Source: JAAYXU01 sp050942555
GTDB taxonomy: Bacteria > Bacillota > Clostridia > Christensenellales > UMGS416
DNA length: 13,738 bases
Direction: 5' to 3'
Assembly (NCBI GenBank): GCA_050942555.1
Contig: JBMNNN010000035.1
Coordinates: forward strand, 1-13,738
The notes beneath the pieces are model-generated. The model was not told the origin of the DNA, searched no databases, and was given only the letters and a program-made list of their open reading frames with translations. Shown piece by piece: positions 5,747 to 13,427 of the stretch. Every line of letters starts with the position of its first letter. The first letter of the stretch is position 1. Both the position numbers and the translations under genes were made by a program.

Positions 5747-7009
5747 CTACGGCGTGGGCGTGGGCGATGCGCCGGGCGTCCCCGTTGCGCCGGGCGTGCC
5801 GGTCGGAGCGCCGGTCTCCCCGGTCGCGGTAGATACCTCATAGAGCCGCGCGTTGCCCAGCACGATATTCAGCGTGCCCGCTTCGCCTTTCTCCTCGGTG
5901 ATCGTGATCCGCAGGCTGTTGCAGCCGCGCACGTCGACCGTTACATTTTCCTCGAAGAACTGATAGTCGTTCATGCCGCTGTTGTATACTTCCCTGTCGT
6001 CGGCTTCGATCTTGATGCGGAAATAGCCGTTGTTCTGGCCGTAGTCCCAGTTCTGGTCGGCGCCAAGGTCGAATACCAGCGTTTCGTATTTGCCCATCAG
6101 CGCCCATGTCGCCGATTTCGAGCCCCGCTTTTCGGAAATCTGGCGGGACGGCACGAACATGCCGATGCCGTGCTCGTAGAGCTTATTGTTAAGCTCGAAG
6201 TTCGCTTCCATCGTGCTCGAGTCCCATTTGCCCCGATACAGCCCGGTGAAGTCCGACGTCGGCTCCAGCGTTTCAAACCACACGTGGGGACGGGGCGTCG
6301 GAGAGGATGCGGGCGTGGGCACGGCGGTGGGCGTTTCCTCTACCAAACCTGCAGAAAGCGGCGTCGCGCTGGGGCCGACGCTGTGGTCGGGAAGCTGCCT
6401 GGACGGATTCGAGCACCGGGAAACGAGCAGTATAATGAGCACGATGATGCCGATTATGAGAAGCACCCCGCCGGCCATCACCAACTGCGGAGCATACTGC
6501 CGGAAAAACTGCGCGGGGCGCATATGCTGGCCGTACCGGCTTTCCAGCATGCCCGAGGAATGGCTGGGCTCCTCGTCGGCGTACAGCCCTTCCAGCGGAA
6601 CCCGGCGTATTGGCGAGGGGTCCCTTGGCCGGGCGTGCAGGTCGCTTTCGCGGACAAGCCACTGTCCGATTTCCTTGACTTCCTGCAGTGCCGCGCGTGC
6701 TGTCTCCGGGTCGCCCAGCACCCGGTGTACCGCGTCGTTGCCCGCGGTGCGTATGTTATGGAATTTCTGGAGGATCTCGACGGGAACGCGGCCGGTCGCC
6801 TGGAGCGCTTCCAGCTTCTCCATCTGCGTGACGCCGCTTACCACCTGCACCTTGTACAAGTCGAGCGCGATATCGGCGGCCCATTCGCAGAAGGTGCGCA
6901 TCGAGGCGATGGCGCTTGAAGGGCTGACTTCGATAAGCCTACTGGCATCGGCCGCGAGCGCCGCCATTTTAGGCCACTTGACGCGCAAAAAATCAAATTC
7001 AGAGGCCAT
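5747..7009 (-). CDS. DUF4145-transmembrane-NPCBM fusion protein
   Basis: A 420-residue three-part protein. Residues about 15-122 resemble DUF4145, with helices around ASMRTFCEWAADIALD and the motif FHNIRTAGNDAVH (83-95). After a polar linker, one hydrophobic helix spans about 176-197 (LVMAGGVLLIIGIIVLIILLV). A Pro/Thr linker follows (225-242). Residues about 242-392 resemble an NPCBM/NEW2 carbohydrate-binding-like domain: ELNNKLYEHGIGM (272-284), FDLGADQ (313-319), then strand-rich IKIEADDREVYNSG. It ends in a Thr/Gly/Pro tail with the six-residue repeat TGTPGA. The N-terminus should be cytoplasmic and the NPCBM external. ATG 7009 is chosen over ATG 7063 because GAGGG lies 7 bases before it. 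It has its own promoter and terminator. Role unknown; cell-surface sensing is an inference. Confidence 0.85.
   Translation of the reverse strand: MASEFDFLRVKWPKMAALAADASRLIEVSPSSAIASMRTFCEWAADIALDLYKVQVVSGVTQMEKLEALQATGRVPVEILQKFHNIRTAGNDAVHRVLGDPETARAALQEVKEIGQWLVRESDLHARPRDPSPIRRVPLEGLYADEEPSHSSGMLESRYGQHMRPAQFFRQYAPQLVMAGGVLLIIGIIVLIILLVSRCSNPSRQLPDHSVGPSATPLSAGLVEETPTAVPTPASSPTPRPHVWFETLEPTSDFTGLYRGKWDSSTMEANFELNNKLYEHGIGMFVPSRQISEKRGSKSATWALMGKYETLVFDLGADQNWDYGQNNGYFRIKIEADDREVYNSGMNDYQFFEENVTVDVRGCNSLRITITEEKGEAGTLNIVLGNARLYEVSTATGETGAPTGTPGATGTPGASPTPTP
5769..5804. repeat. 18-bp near-tandem repeat encoding the Thr/Gly/Pro tail
   Basis: GCGCCGGGCGT occurs at 5769-5779 and again at 5787-5797, giving an 18-base period over two units. 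On the minus strand it encodes the repeated TGTPGA peptide near the C-terminus of the DUF4145-NPCBM protein. Such units can change in number by slippage. Confidence 0.7.
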
Positions 7010-7079
7010 TTGCTCACCCTCTCTTTGGCTCACATATGGGTAATCTGCCTTGGATGAGAGCACCTATGATGTTACTTCT

Positions 7080-7107
7080 ATTGTATACGAATTTTACCTA
7101 CTGTCAA
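7080..7107 (-). promoter_or_regulatory. strong promoter of the DUF4145-NPCBM gene
   Basis: On the minus strand a perfect TTGACA (complement of 7102-7107) and TACAAT (complement of 7080-7085, 5 of 6) are 16 bases apart. Transcription would start near 7073, about 64 bases before the ATG at 7009. That start lies close to the alternative ATG at 7063, leaving it only about 10 bases of leader and a poor ribosome site. Confidence 0.75.
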
Positions 7108-7428
7108 CCTTTTCGCCGAAAATTGGGCGGAAACAGGCCCGCATCGGCGCATTTTCTGCGAGTTGATCGCGAGCTGCCGCGGTCACATCGAAAACACTCA
7201 TAATTATTCATCCTGTCGGCAAAAGACGGAACGCCGCTTCCGCTTTCGGCATGCCGTCCGTTTACCTCATTCACGGTTATTATAGCGATTCGTGTAGAAA
7301 CGCAAAGGTGGTATTGCAGTGTTTTCCGCAGGGTGGTATCATGAAACTCCAGGTCAACAAAAAATGGAACAAATCCGCACGGTATTGCGTCCAATCGGTG
7401 TCGGTTAATTTAAGGAGGGAATCACTGT
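7108..7428. other. non-coding gap between divergent units
   Basis: Together with bases 7010-7107 this forms a 419-base gap between the minus-strand DUF4145-NPCBM gene and the plus-strand efflux operon. I see no supportable gene. A 96-codon minus-strand frame (7104-7394) has no ribosome site and no recognisable protein character. The right end holds a candidate plus-strand promoter (7314-7342) and the AAGGAGG (7412-7418) of the adaptor gene. Nothing else convincing is seen in 7110-7310. Confidence 0.6.
7314..7342 (+). promoter_or_regulatory. candidate promoter of the MacAB-like operon
   Basis: TTGCAG (7314-7319) and TATCAT (7337-7342, 5 of 6) are separated by 17 bases. The -35 matches only 3 of 6, so activity may be weak or need an activator. 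It predicts a leader of about 80 bases. Confidence 0.4.
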
Positions 7429-8985
7429 ATGAAGCAACGCATCATGCGCATCGCGGCCGCGGCCGCACTGGCCTGCCTGCTCAGCGGCTGCGCGCTCGTG
7501 GGCGGAGGGGTCTACGAGCCGCAACTCATGGAGGGAACCGTCGCGCGCGGGCCCCTGGCCCTGCAGATCCTGTCCCAGGGATCGGTCAGCGCCCAGGAAC
7601 TCATATCGGTCAAGTCCGAGCATAAATTTGTATTCCCCGGCTATCTCGTATCCGAGGGACAGATGGTCGAGCCCGATACCGTGCTGTGCGAGATCCCGGC
7701 CGAGGAAATCGCCGACCGTCTGGAAGAGGTGCGCGACAAAATTGTGGCAAAGAAGCTCGAGATCGCGACCACCGGCTCGTCGCGGACCTATTACTCGTAT
7801 AAAGCGCCGGTTTCGGGCCGGGTAAAGTCGATCCAGGTCAAAAAGGGCGACGATGTGGCCGAGGTCATGGAGCAGATTGGCTATATCGCGCTCATATCCA
7901 CCGAAAGCAGGATGAACGTGCGCGTTTCGCCCGCCGGATCGCTTGCGAAGGACGCGGAGATCGTCGTGACCGTGGGCCGCAAGAAGTATGACGGCCAGGT
8001 CACATCGGTCGACGCGTCGGGAGCGGTCGTCTCGATCGCCACCGACATGCCGGCGGTGGGCGCGGAGGCCGTGATCACCGATAAATCGGGCGCAGAGCTG
8101 GGCCGCGGCCCGCTGGAGCTCGCTTCCTTCGTCACGGTCGACGCGGTAATGGGCGAGGTGAACTCGGTCCCAGCCAAGGAAAACGCGCAGGTCGAGATCG
8201 GCGCGACGGTCGTCGTGGCAAGCAAGCTCTCGGGCGAGCTCATTACGAAGTTTGAGGAGCTGGCTGCGCTCGAAAAGGAGGAGCAGGAGCTCGCGGCGCT
8301 CGAAGGCGGCGCGCCCATCGTCGCGGGCGTGACGGGCATCGTGATGGAGCTGCCGCTGCAGCCGGGCACAGAGGTGCTGGAGGGCGCGCCCGTCGCGTCC
8401 ATCGCGCGGCCCGAGGCGATGCTTGTCAAAACCCAGGTCGACGAGCTCGACGTAGCCTCGGTCTACATCGGCCAGCCCGCGCGCGTACAGGTCGCCGCGC
8501 TGGGCGACATGTCCTACCCGGGCACGGTTTCCTATATATCCAACAAGGCCACGGTCGACGAGCACAACTACACCGGCACTCCGACGTTCACCGTCCATAT
8601 CACGCTGGACAGCAGCGAGGGACTCAGCATGGGCATGAGCGTGCTCGCGTATCTCATCATCATGGAGCAGGACGACGTGCTGCAGGTGCCGGTTGGTGCG
8701 CTCACGACGATGGAGGACGGCTCGATGGCCGTCCGCGTGATCGACGAGGGCGCCGAGATGGAAAAGGGCGCGATCAATCCTCCCTATACGCTCGTACCCG
8801 TCACCGTGGGTATGAAGAACCAGTCGTCGGCCGAAATCCTTTCGGGACTGACCGAGGGCCAGCGGATTCTGTTCGACCCGTGGAAATCCGACATGCCGTT
8901 CTTCCCGAGGCCTGACATCATCGAAAAGCAGCGCATCGCGGAGGCCGCAGACGACAGCGTAGTCATTCCCGAGCCGGAGCATTAG
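7429..8985 (+). CDS. efflux adaptor lipoprotein (HlyD/MacA-like, RND adaptor family)
   Basis: A 518-residue adaptor for the following ABC transporter. The N-terminus is a lipoprotein signal: basic MKQRIMR, hydrophobic AAAAALACL, then lipobox LSGC with Cys21, so the mature protein should be anchored on the outer face of the membrane. Biotinyl/lipoyl-like segments occur at about 59-89, 122-156 (YSYKAPVSGRVKSIQVKKGD) and 296-326 (VAGVTGIVMELPLQPGTEV); three rather than two is unusual. Short helical stretches are at 90-113 and 273-292 (Glu/Leu/Ala-rich). Residues 330-410 resemble a beta-barrel domain ending at the GMSV turn, and 415-485 a membrane-proximal domain with ILSGLTEGQRI. AAGGAGG (7412-7418) lies 10 bases before ATG. 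The ATPase gene follows 12 bases after its stop. The substrate is unknown; peptides, drugs or signals are possible. Confidence 0.88.
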   Translation: MKQRIMRIAAAAALACLLSGCALVGGGVYEPQLMEGTVARGPLALQILSQGSVSAQELISVKSEHKFVFPGYLVSEGQMVEPDTVLCEIPAEEIADRLEEVRDKIVAKKLEIATTGSSRTYYSYKAPVSGRVKSIQVKKGDDVAEVMEQIGYIALISTESRMNVRVSPAGSLAKDAEIVVTVGRKKYDGQVTSVDASGAVVSIATDMPAVGAEAVITDKSGAELGRGPLELASFVTVDAVMGEVNSVPAKENAQVEIGATVVVASKLSGELITKFEELAALEKEEQELAALEGGAPIVAGVTGIVMELPLQPGTEVLEGAPVASIARPEAMLVKTQVDELDVASVYIGQPARVQVAALGDMSYPGTVSYISNKATVDEHNYTGTPTFTVHITLDSSEGLSMGMSVLAYLIIMEQDDVLQVPVGALTTMEDGSMAVRVIDEGAEMEKGAINPPYTLVPVTVGMKNQSSAEILSGLTEGQRILFDPWKSDMPFFPRPDIIEKQRIAEAADDSVVIPEPEH

Positions 8986-8997
8986 GAGGTGGCCGCG

Positions 8998-9696
8998 TTG
9001 CAGGACCTGATCGTCACCCAGGGTCTGACCAAGATATACACGATGGGCGACAACAAAATCCACGCGCTGTCCGATGTGTCGATTACGATCCGCGCGGGTG
9101 AGTTCGCCGCCTTCGTGGGGCCGTCGGGTTCGGGAAAGTCCACGCTCATGAACCTGCTGGGGTGCCTGGATACGCCGACGTCGGGCAGCTACTTTCTTGG
9201 CGGACGCGATATCGGGAAGGCGCGCAGCAATGAGCTCGCGCATATCCGGAACCGGCGGATCGGATTCGTGTTCCAGGGATTCAACCTGCTGCCCTCGGCG
9301 ACCGCACTGGAAAACACCGAGCTGCCCGGCGTATACAACGGGATGGGCATGCGCGCAAGGCGCAGGAAGGCCCTCGACATACTCGAGCGGCTGGGCCTTG
9401 CAGACCGCATCCACCACCGCCCGCATCAGCTGTCGGGAGGCCAGCAGCAGCGCGTAGCGATCGCCCGGGCGCTGATGACCGACCCTGATATCATCATGGC
9501 CGACGAGCCGACCGGCAACCTGGACAGCGCCACCGGCCATGAAATCCTCGAGCTGCTGCGCAGCCTCAACGAAGGCGGGCGCACGATACTGCTCATCACC
9601 CACAACCAGGATATCGCCTCGTACGCGGGGCGCATACTCAGTCTCATCGACGGGCGGATCGTATCCGACACCGGGGAAGGAAGCGCCGCATCATGA
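8998..9696 (+). CDS. ABC transporter ATP-binding protein (MacB/LolD type)
   Basis: A 232-residue ATPase that powers the adaptor-permease complex at the inner face of the membrane. It shows Walker A GPSGSGKST (41-49), Q-loop VFQGFNLLP (91-99), signature LSGGQQQR (145-152), Walker B DIIMADEPTGNLDS (164-177) and the switch His202 in LLITHN. The DEPTGNLDS form is typical of the MacB/LolD/FtsE-like export subfamily. TTG at 8998 is favoured because AGGAGG (8984-8989), which overlaps the previous stop, is 8 bases away; a GTG at 8989 overlaps that same ribosome site and is unlikely. Its stop overlaps the permease start in ATGA, so the two are translationally coupled. Confidence 0.95.
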   Translation: MQDLIVTQGLTKIYTMGDNKIHALSDVSITIRAGEFAAFVGPSGSGKSTLMNLLGCLDTPTSGSYFLGGRDIGKARSNELAHIRNRRIGFVFQGFNLLPSATALENTELPGVYNGMGMRARRRKALDILERLGLADRIHHRPHQLSGGQQQRVAIARALMTDPDIIMADEPTGNLDSATGHEILELLRSLNEGGRTILLITHNQDIASYAGRILSLIDGRIVSDTGEGSAAS

Positions 9697-10994
9697 AAAT
9701 CATCGATCTACTCAAGTCCTCCTTCCGGTCCATATTTTCGCACAAGCTGCGCTCGTTTCTGGCGACGCTTGGCATCATCATCGGCATCATGTCGGTCATT
9801 ACGATCGTGTCGCTGGCCGAGGGGCTCAAGGTCGCGATGGAAGAGCAGATGGAGTCCTTTGGCAGCAATTCGCTCAGCGTCCAGTTTAATAACTATCACG
9901 GCACGGCCTTCAGGGTCGCCTATGAGGACGCGATCGCGCTCGCGCAGTACAGCAACAGCATTACCGACATCGCGCCGGTTATCAACCTGTACGAAACGCT
10001 GCGCACGCCGGGCCAGCGTATGGACGGCACGCAGATATACGCGACCACCGCCGACTATATGAAGGTGCAAAATCTCGAGGTAGCCCACGGGCGGTTCCTG
10101 ACCGGAAGCGATCAGCGGGAGCGCGCGCATGTCATCGTGATCGGTCCCGCCATCGCGAACGACCTTTTCAGCCGCACCGACTGTGTCGGGGAAAAGCTCT
10201 ATATAGGGGGCGTGCCTTACACCGTGGTGGGGGTGCTCACCTCCCAAGGCTCGACGCTGGGCTCCTATCTGGACACGATCGCCTACATACCGCTGTCCAC
10301 GGGCCAGAAGCTGTGGAACCGCACCTCTATCGAGCAGTTTCTCATAAAGGCCGAGTCGGTCAACACCGCGCTGCAGGCCGAAGCCGATATCCGGGGGTAC
10401 CTTAATTACCGCATCGCCCCCTATGTCGGTCCCAACAAAACGCTGGTCGACGAATCCCGCCCGGGAGGCGGCGGCATCATCTACAACATAAGACCGGCGC
10501 GCGACAAGGACGGCGGCTCTGCCGTGCCCGAGGTATCATTATCGAACTTTTACTACGTCTATAACCAGAGCCAGATGATCGAACAGGTCAAGCAGCAGCT
10601 AACGCTGTTTACGCTGATCATCGGCGGCATCGCGGCGATATCGCTGCTGGTGGGCGGCATCGGCATCATGAACATCATGCTGGTGTCGGTCGTCGAGCGC
10701 ACCCGCGAGATTGGCCTGCGCAAGGCGGTGGGCGCGCGCAACAGCGACGTGCTGTTCCAGTTCCTTCTCGAGGCGGTCGTACTGACCGCGTTCGGCGGGA
10801 TGCTGGGGCTTGTCGGCGGCATCGGCGCTTCGTTCCTGATCGCCTCGTTCATCAATGAGATCCGCCCGGTCATCAATTTCATCGTCGTGCTGACAGCCGC
10901 GGGCTTCTCTGCGGGCATCGGCATCATATCGGGCATGTATCCGGCATTCCGCGCGGCGCGACTGAATCCGATCGAGGCGCTGCACCGCGAGTAG
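9693..10994 (+). CDS. ABC transporter permease (FtsX/MacB type)
   Basis: A 433-residue permease with the MacB layout. TM1 is near 22-42 (FLATLGIIIGIMSVITIVSL), followed by a large external domain of about 260 residues (the MacB periplasmic-core type, including VIVIGPAIANDLF and YTVVGVLTSQGS). Three C-terminal helices lie near 303-330, 358-386 and 394-415. The cytoplasmic motif ERTREIGLRKAVGAR (335-349) and the ending MYPAFRAARLNPIEALHRE are diagnostic of the FtsX family. This type works as a dimer with the ATPase and the adaptor, mechanically coupling ATP use outside the membrane instead of moving substrate through a channel; that is family knowledge. It overlaps the ATPase gene by 4 bases and ends 32 bases before a strong terminator. 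Confidence 0.95.
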   Translation: MKIIDLLKSSFRSIFSHKLRSFLATLGIIIGIMSVITIVSLAEGLKVAMEEQMESFGSNSLSVQFNNYHGTAFRVAYEDAIALAQYSNSITDIAPVINLYETLRTPGQRMDGTQIYATTADYMKVQNLEVAHGRFLTGSDQRERAHVIVIGPAIANDLFSRTDCVGEKLYIGGVPYTVVGVLTSQGSTLGSYLDTIAYIPLSTGQKLWNRTSIEQFLIKAESVNTALQAEADIRGYLNYRIAPYVGPNKTLVDESRPGGGGIIYNIRPARDKDGGSAVPEVSLSNFYYVYNQSQMIEQVKQQLTLFTLIIGGIAAISLLVGGIGIMNIMLVSVVERTREIGLRKAVGARNSDVLFQFLLEAVVLTAFGGMLGLVGGIGASFLIASFINEIRPVINFIVVLTAAGFSAGIGIISGMYPAFRAARLNPIEALHRE

Positions 10995-11026
10995 CAGCGC
11001 TGCGCTGACCGCGCGCAATAAAAAGC

Positions 11027-11067
11027 ACCGCATCCTTCCGAATATGTGGAAGGGTGCGGTTCTTTTT
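11027..11067 (+). terminator. intrinsic terminator of the MacAB-like operon
   Basis: ACCGCATCCTTCC (11027-11039) pairs with GGAAGGGTGCGGT (11048-11060), 13 bp with one T-G wobble, around an 8-base loop. TCTTTTT follows. A run of A upstream (11020-11024) could let it work on the other strand too. It insulates the CRISPR operon from upstream transcription. Confidence 0.92.
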
Positions 11068-11073
11068 GTTATC

Positions 11074-11089
11074 GTACCCAAAATGGTAC
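11074..11089 (+). repeat. short inverted repeat upstream of the cas promoter
   Basis: GTACC (11074-11078) and GGTAC (11085-11089) flank CAAAAT. It ends at the edge of the -35 region of the extended -10 promoter, a typical position for an operator. With only 5-bp arms it may be chance. Confidence 0.4.
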
Positions 11090-11108
11090 AGGTGTCCGTA
11101 TTATATTG

Positions 11109-11117
11109 TGTTATAAT
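11109..11117 (+). promoter_or_regulatory. extended -10 promoter of the cas operon
   Basis: A perfect TATAAT (11112-11117) is preceded by TG and one base (11109-11111), the extended -10 pattern. No good -35 is present at 16-18 bases (CAGGTG at 17), fitting reliance on the extended -10. Transcription would start near 11124, 32 bases before the cas3 GTG. Confidence 0.7.
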
Positions 11118-11155
11118 ATGGTAAACGCGCCCATTTTGTTGAAGGAGGGAAAATC

Positions 11156-13414
11156 GTGTATTATTCGCGATCACAGTCCCGCGGCGTCAGGGAGCTCGTC
11201 CGCGATCATTTGGCGGATGTCGGGACACTGGCGGGATCCTTCGCCGACGTCTGGGGCAGTGCGGCGGAGGCGCAGGCAGCCGGACACCTGCATGACTTGG
11301 GTAAATACGGAGACCTATTTCAGAAGGTACTGGAGCACAAGGCGTCCCATGTGGACCACTGGACCGCCGGAGCATACCTGGCCGCCAAGCGCTACCGTAT
11401 AAGCGGCGCGGCTATGGCGCTAGCCATCGCGGGACATCACACCGGTCTGGGGCGGGGATGTCTGCGTGCGCTACAGCAGAATCTTCTGCGTGCGAACGTA
11501 CCACAGACCGAAGACGGACGCCATTGGGCCGGCAACAGCACCGATATTCTAGAGCAGCGCTGGCAGCAGGATACGCGGTTTGCTCTCCCCGAAAGCATTA
11601 AAAGCCCCTTTGCCGAGCACGCGGGCCATCCGGCTGCGGCAATGCTCGACGCCAGAATGCTATTCTCCGCGCTGGTGGACGCCGATTGGCTGAGCGCTGA
11701 AGCACACCAGAACCGGGATGAGAGCGGGCCAGTCTACCGGCAGCCGGGACCGACACTGCGCCCGGCTTCGGATCTGGCTGCGCTCATGGCCCGAATAGAC
11801 GATATTAGGAGCCGTAGCCATGCATCCCCATCGCTTCAGCGCGTGCGCGACAATCTGCTTGCGCTATGCCTCGAGGGGGCCGTAGCTCCGCAGGGCGTGT
11901 TCACGCTGGCCGCTCCCACCGGATCTGGCAAGACGCTAGCCATGCTAGCATGGGCGCTCCGGCACTGCGAAGCGCACGGGCTGCGCCGCGTCATCGTCGT
12001 GCTTCCGTATTTGAGTATACTCGATCAGACGTTGGACGCGATACGCCGGGCGCTCCCCGACCGGGAGCCCGGCTATATCATAGAGGACGATAGCCTGGCG
12101 CGCGATGTGGGCGGCGAGGAGAGTGCAGGACGCTTGCTGGCGGAGAACTGGGACGCTCCCATCATCGTCACCACCACCGTGCGGTTTTTCGAGTCGCTTT
12201 TCTCCGCCCGGCCTTCCGACTGCCGAAAGCTTCATCGGATCGCGGGCTCCGCCGTCCTTTTCGACGAGGCCCAGACGCTGCCCCTGCCGCTGGCCGCGCC
12301 CACGCTGGCCACCGTGGTCTCGCTGGCCGCGCATTACCGGTGCTCGATCCTTTTTTCCACCGCTACTCAACCGGCGTTTGAGAGTTTCTCAGCCGATGTG
12401 GACAAGCTTGCCGGAGCGGTATGGAGCCCCCGCGCACTGGCTCCAGCGCAGGCCGGGCTTTTCAGCCTCCCCCCGCGCGTCCAGGTATCCTATGCGGGCA
12501 GAGTGCCTCTTAATGAGGTAGCGCGGCAGATGTCCGAGCGCCCCGCGGCGCTGGCCATCGTCAATCTGAAGCGGCATGCCCGGGCGCTGTATGAGGCGCT
12601 CCGGCAGCTTGACTGCGAGGGCGCGGTGCATCTTTCCACCGATATGTGCCCGGCTCACCGCCGGGATGTGCTGGAAGCGGTCAGAAATACGCTGGCGGAG
12701 GGTCGCCCCTGTCGGCTTGCGGCCACGCAATGCGTCGAGGCGGGGGTGGACCTCGATTTTCCGGCGCTGTGGCGCGCGCTCGCTCCGATGGATTCGCTGT
12801 GCCAGGCGGCAGGCCGGTGCAACCGCGAAGGACGCCTGCACATGGGGGAAATGACGGTGTTCATACCCGAGCATTCGGACGGGGACAGTCTGTATCCCGA
12901 TAACACATACGAGAGGGCCGCAAGGCTGGTCCACGAGATCGCGGCGCTTTCGGGTTTCCCGGACCTTTTTGATCCAGCTACCATCCGCGACTACTACAGG
13001 CGGTTCTACGAGCGCAGCCGGGGCATGACCGACAAGGACGGAAAAAAGGCGCTCGCGCTTGACGCCGCGATGCGCGAATCGGATTTCCCGCAGGTCGATC
13101 GGCTGTATCGCTGGATTGGGAAGCGCGGCATCAACATACTGGTGCCCTACGCGGGACGGCAGAACCTCTACGAGGATCTCGCGCGGCAGGCCGGAGCGGG
13201 AGACGTAAACGCGGCCTGGTTCCGGCGCGCCCGGGAAATTACCGTCGGCGCCTTCGTAAAGCGGGACATGCCCGCGCTGGGATGGCTTGTACCGGTAAAA
13301 AAGGGCAGGGAGGTGATCGACGACTGGTTCGTGCTGACCAATTCCGGTTTGTACGACGGCCGGACCGGCCTGGCGCTTGACCGCGCCGGGGGCGACGAAA
13401 ACTTTATCGTGTAA
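11156..13414 (+). CDS. cas3: CRISPR-associated nuclease/helicase Cas3, type I-C
   Basis: Cas3 is recruited by the DNA-bound Cascade complex and degrades target DNA by combining an HD nuclease with a 3'-5' helicase. The 752-residue product is full length. The HD domain (about 1-190) shows HLHDLGK (44-50), GHHTGL (93-98) and VDADWL (174-179), all expected metal ligands. The helicase shows motif I APTGSGKT (253-260), motif II DEAQ (370-373), motif III STAT (401-404), VEAGVDLDF (527-535) and motif VI QAAGRCNREGR (550-560). The start is GTG with AAGGAGG (11142-11148) 7 bases upstream. The type I-C call rests on the gene that follows, a Cas5d-like protein, 13 bases after the stop and with its ribosome site overlapping that stop. 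No residue loss suggests inactivity. Confidence 0.96.
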   Translation: MYYSRSQSRGVRELVRDHLADVGTLAGSFADVWGSAAEAQAAGHLHDLGKYGDLFQKVLEHKASHVDHWTAGAYLAAKRYRISGAAMALAIAGHHTGLGRGCLRALQQNLLRANVPQTEDGRHWAGNSTDILEQRWQQDTRFALPESIKSPFAEHAGHPAAAMLDARMLFSALVDADWLSAEAHQNRDESGPVYRQPGPTLRPASDLAALMARIDDIRSRSHASPSLQRVRDNLLALCLEGAVAPQGVFTLAAPTGSGKTLAMLAWALRHCEAHGLRRVIVVLPYLSILDQTLDAIRRALPDREPGYIIEDDSLARDVGGEESAGRLLAENWDAPIIVTTTVRFFESLFSARPSDCRKLHRIAGSAVLFDEAQTLPLPLAAPTLATVVSLAAHYRCSILFSTATQPAFESFSADVDKLAGAVWSPRALAPAQAGLFSLPPRVQVSYAGRVPLNEVARQMSERPAALAIVNLKRHARALYEALRQLDCEGAVHLSTDMCPAHRRDVLEAVRNTLAEGRPCRLAATQCVEAGVDLDFPALWRALAPMDSLCQAAGRCNREGRLHMGEMTVFIPEHSDGDSLYPDNTYERAARLVHEIAALSGFPDLFDPATIRDYYRRFYERSRGMTDKDGKKALALDAAMRESDFPQVDRLYRWIGKRGINILVPYAGRQNLYEDLARQAGAGDVNAAWFRRAREITVGAFVKRDMPALGWLVPVKKGREVIDDWFVLTNSGLYDGRTGLALDRAGGDENFIV

Positions 13415-13427
13415 GGAGGTGATACAC

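Noticed and set aside
5744..6919. 391-codon plus-strand open frame
   Set aside because: Antisense to the DUF4145-NPCBM gene, which has promoter, ribosome site, terminator and recognisable domains; the plus frame shows none.
7104..7394. 96-codon minus-strand open frame in the intergenic gap
   Set aside because: No ribosome site, no family resemblance, and it overlaps the promoter regions of both flanking units.
7341..7625. ORF starting at ATG 7341 before the adaptor gene
   Set aside because: It runs out of frame into the adaptor gene, becomes Arg/Gly/Ala-rich shadow sequence, and the adaptor ATG has the better ribosome site and a clear lipoprotein signal.
8989..8991. GTG as start of the ABC ATPase gene
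   Set aside because: The GTG overlaps the AGGAGG ribosome site itself; TTG at 8998 is at the correct 8-base spacing.
7405..9603. 732-codon open frame on the minus strand
   Set aside because: It lies antisense to the adaptor and ATPase genes, is rich in Arg/His/Asp/Gly runs typical of GC-rich antisense frames, and has no recognisable domain; the plus-strand genes have clear families.
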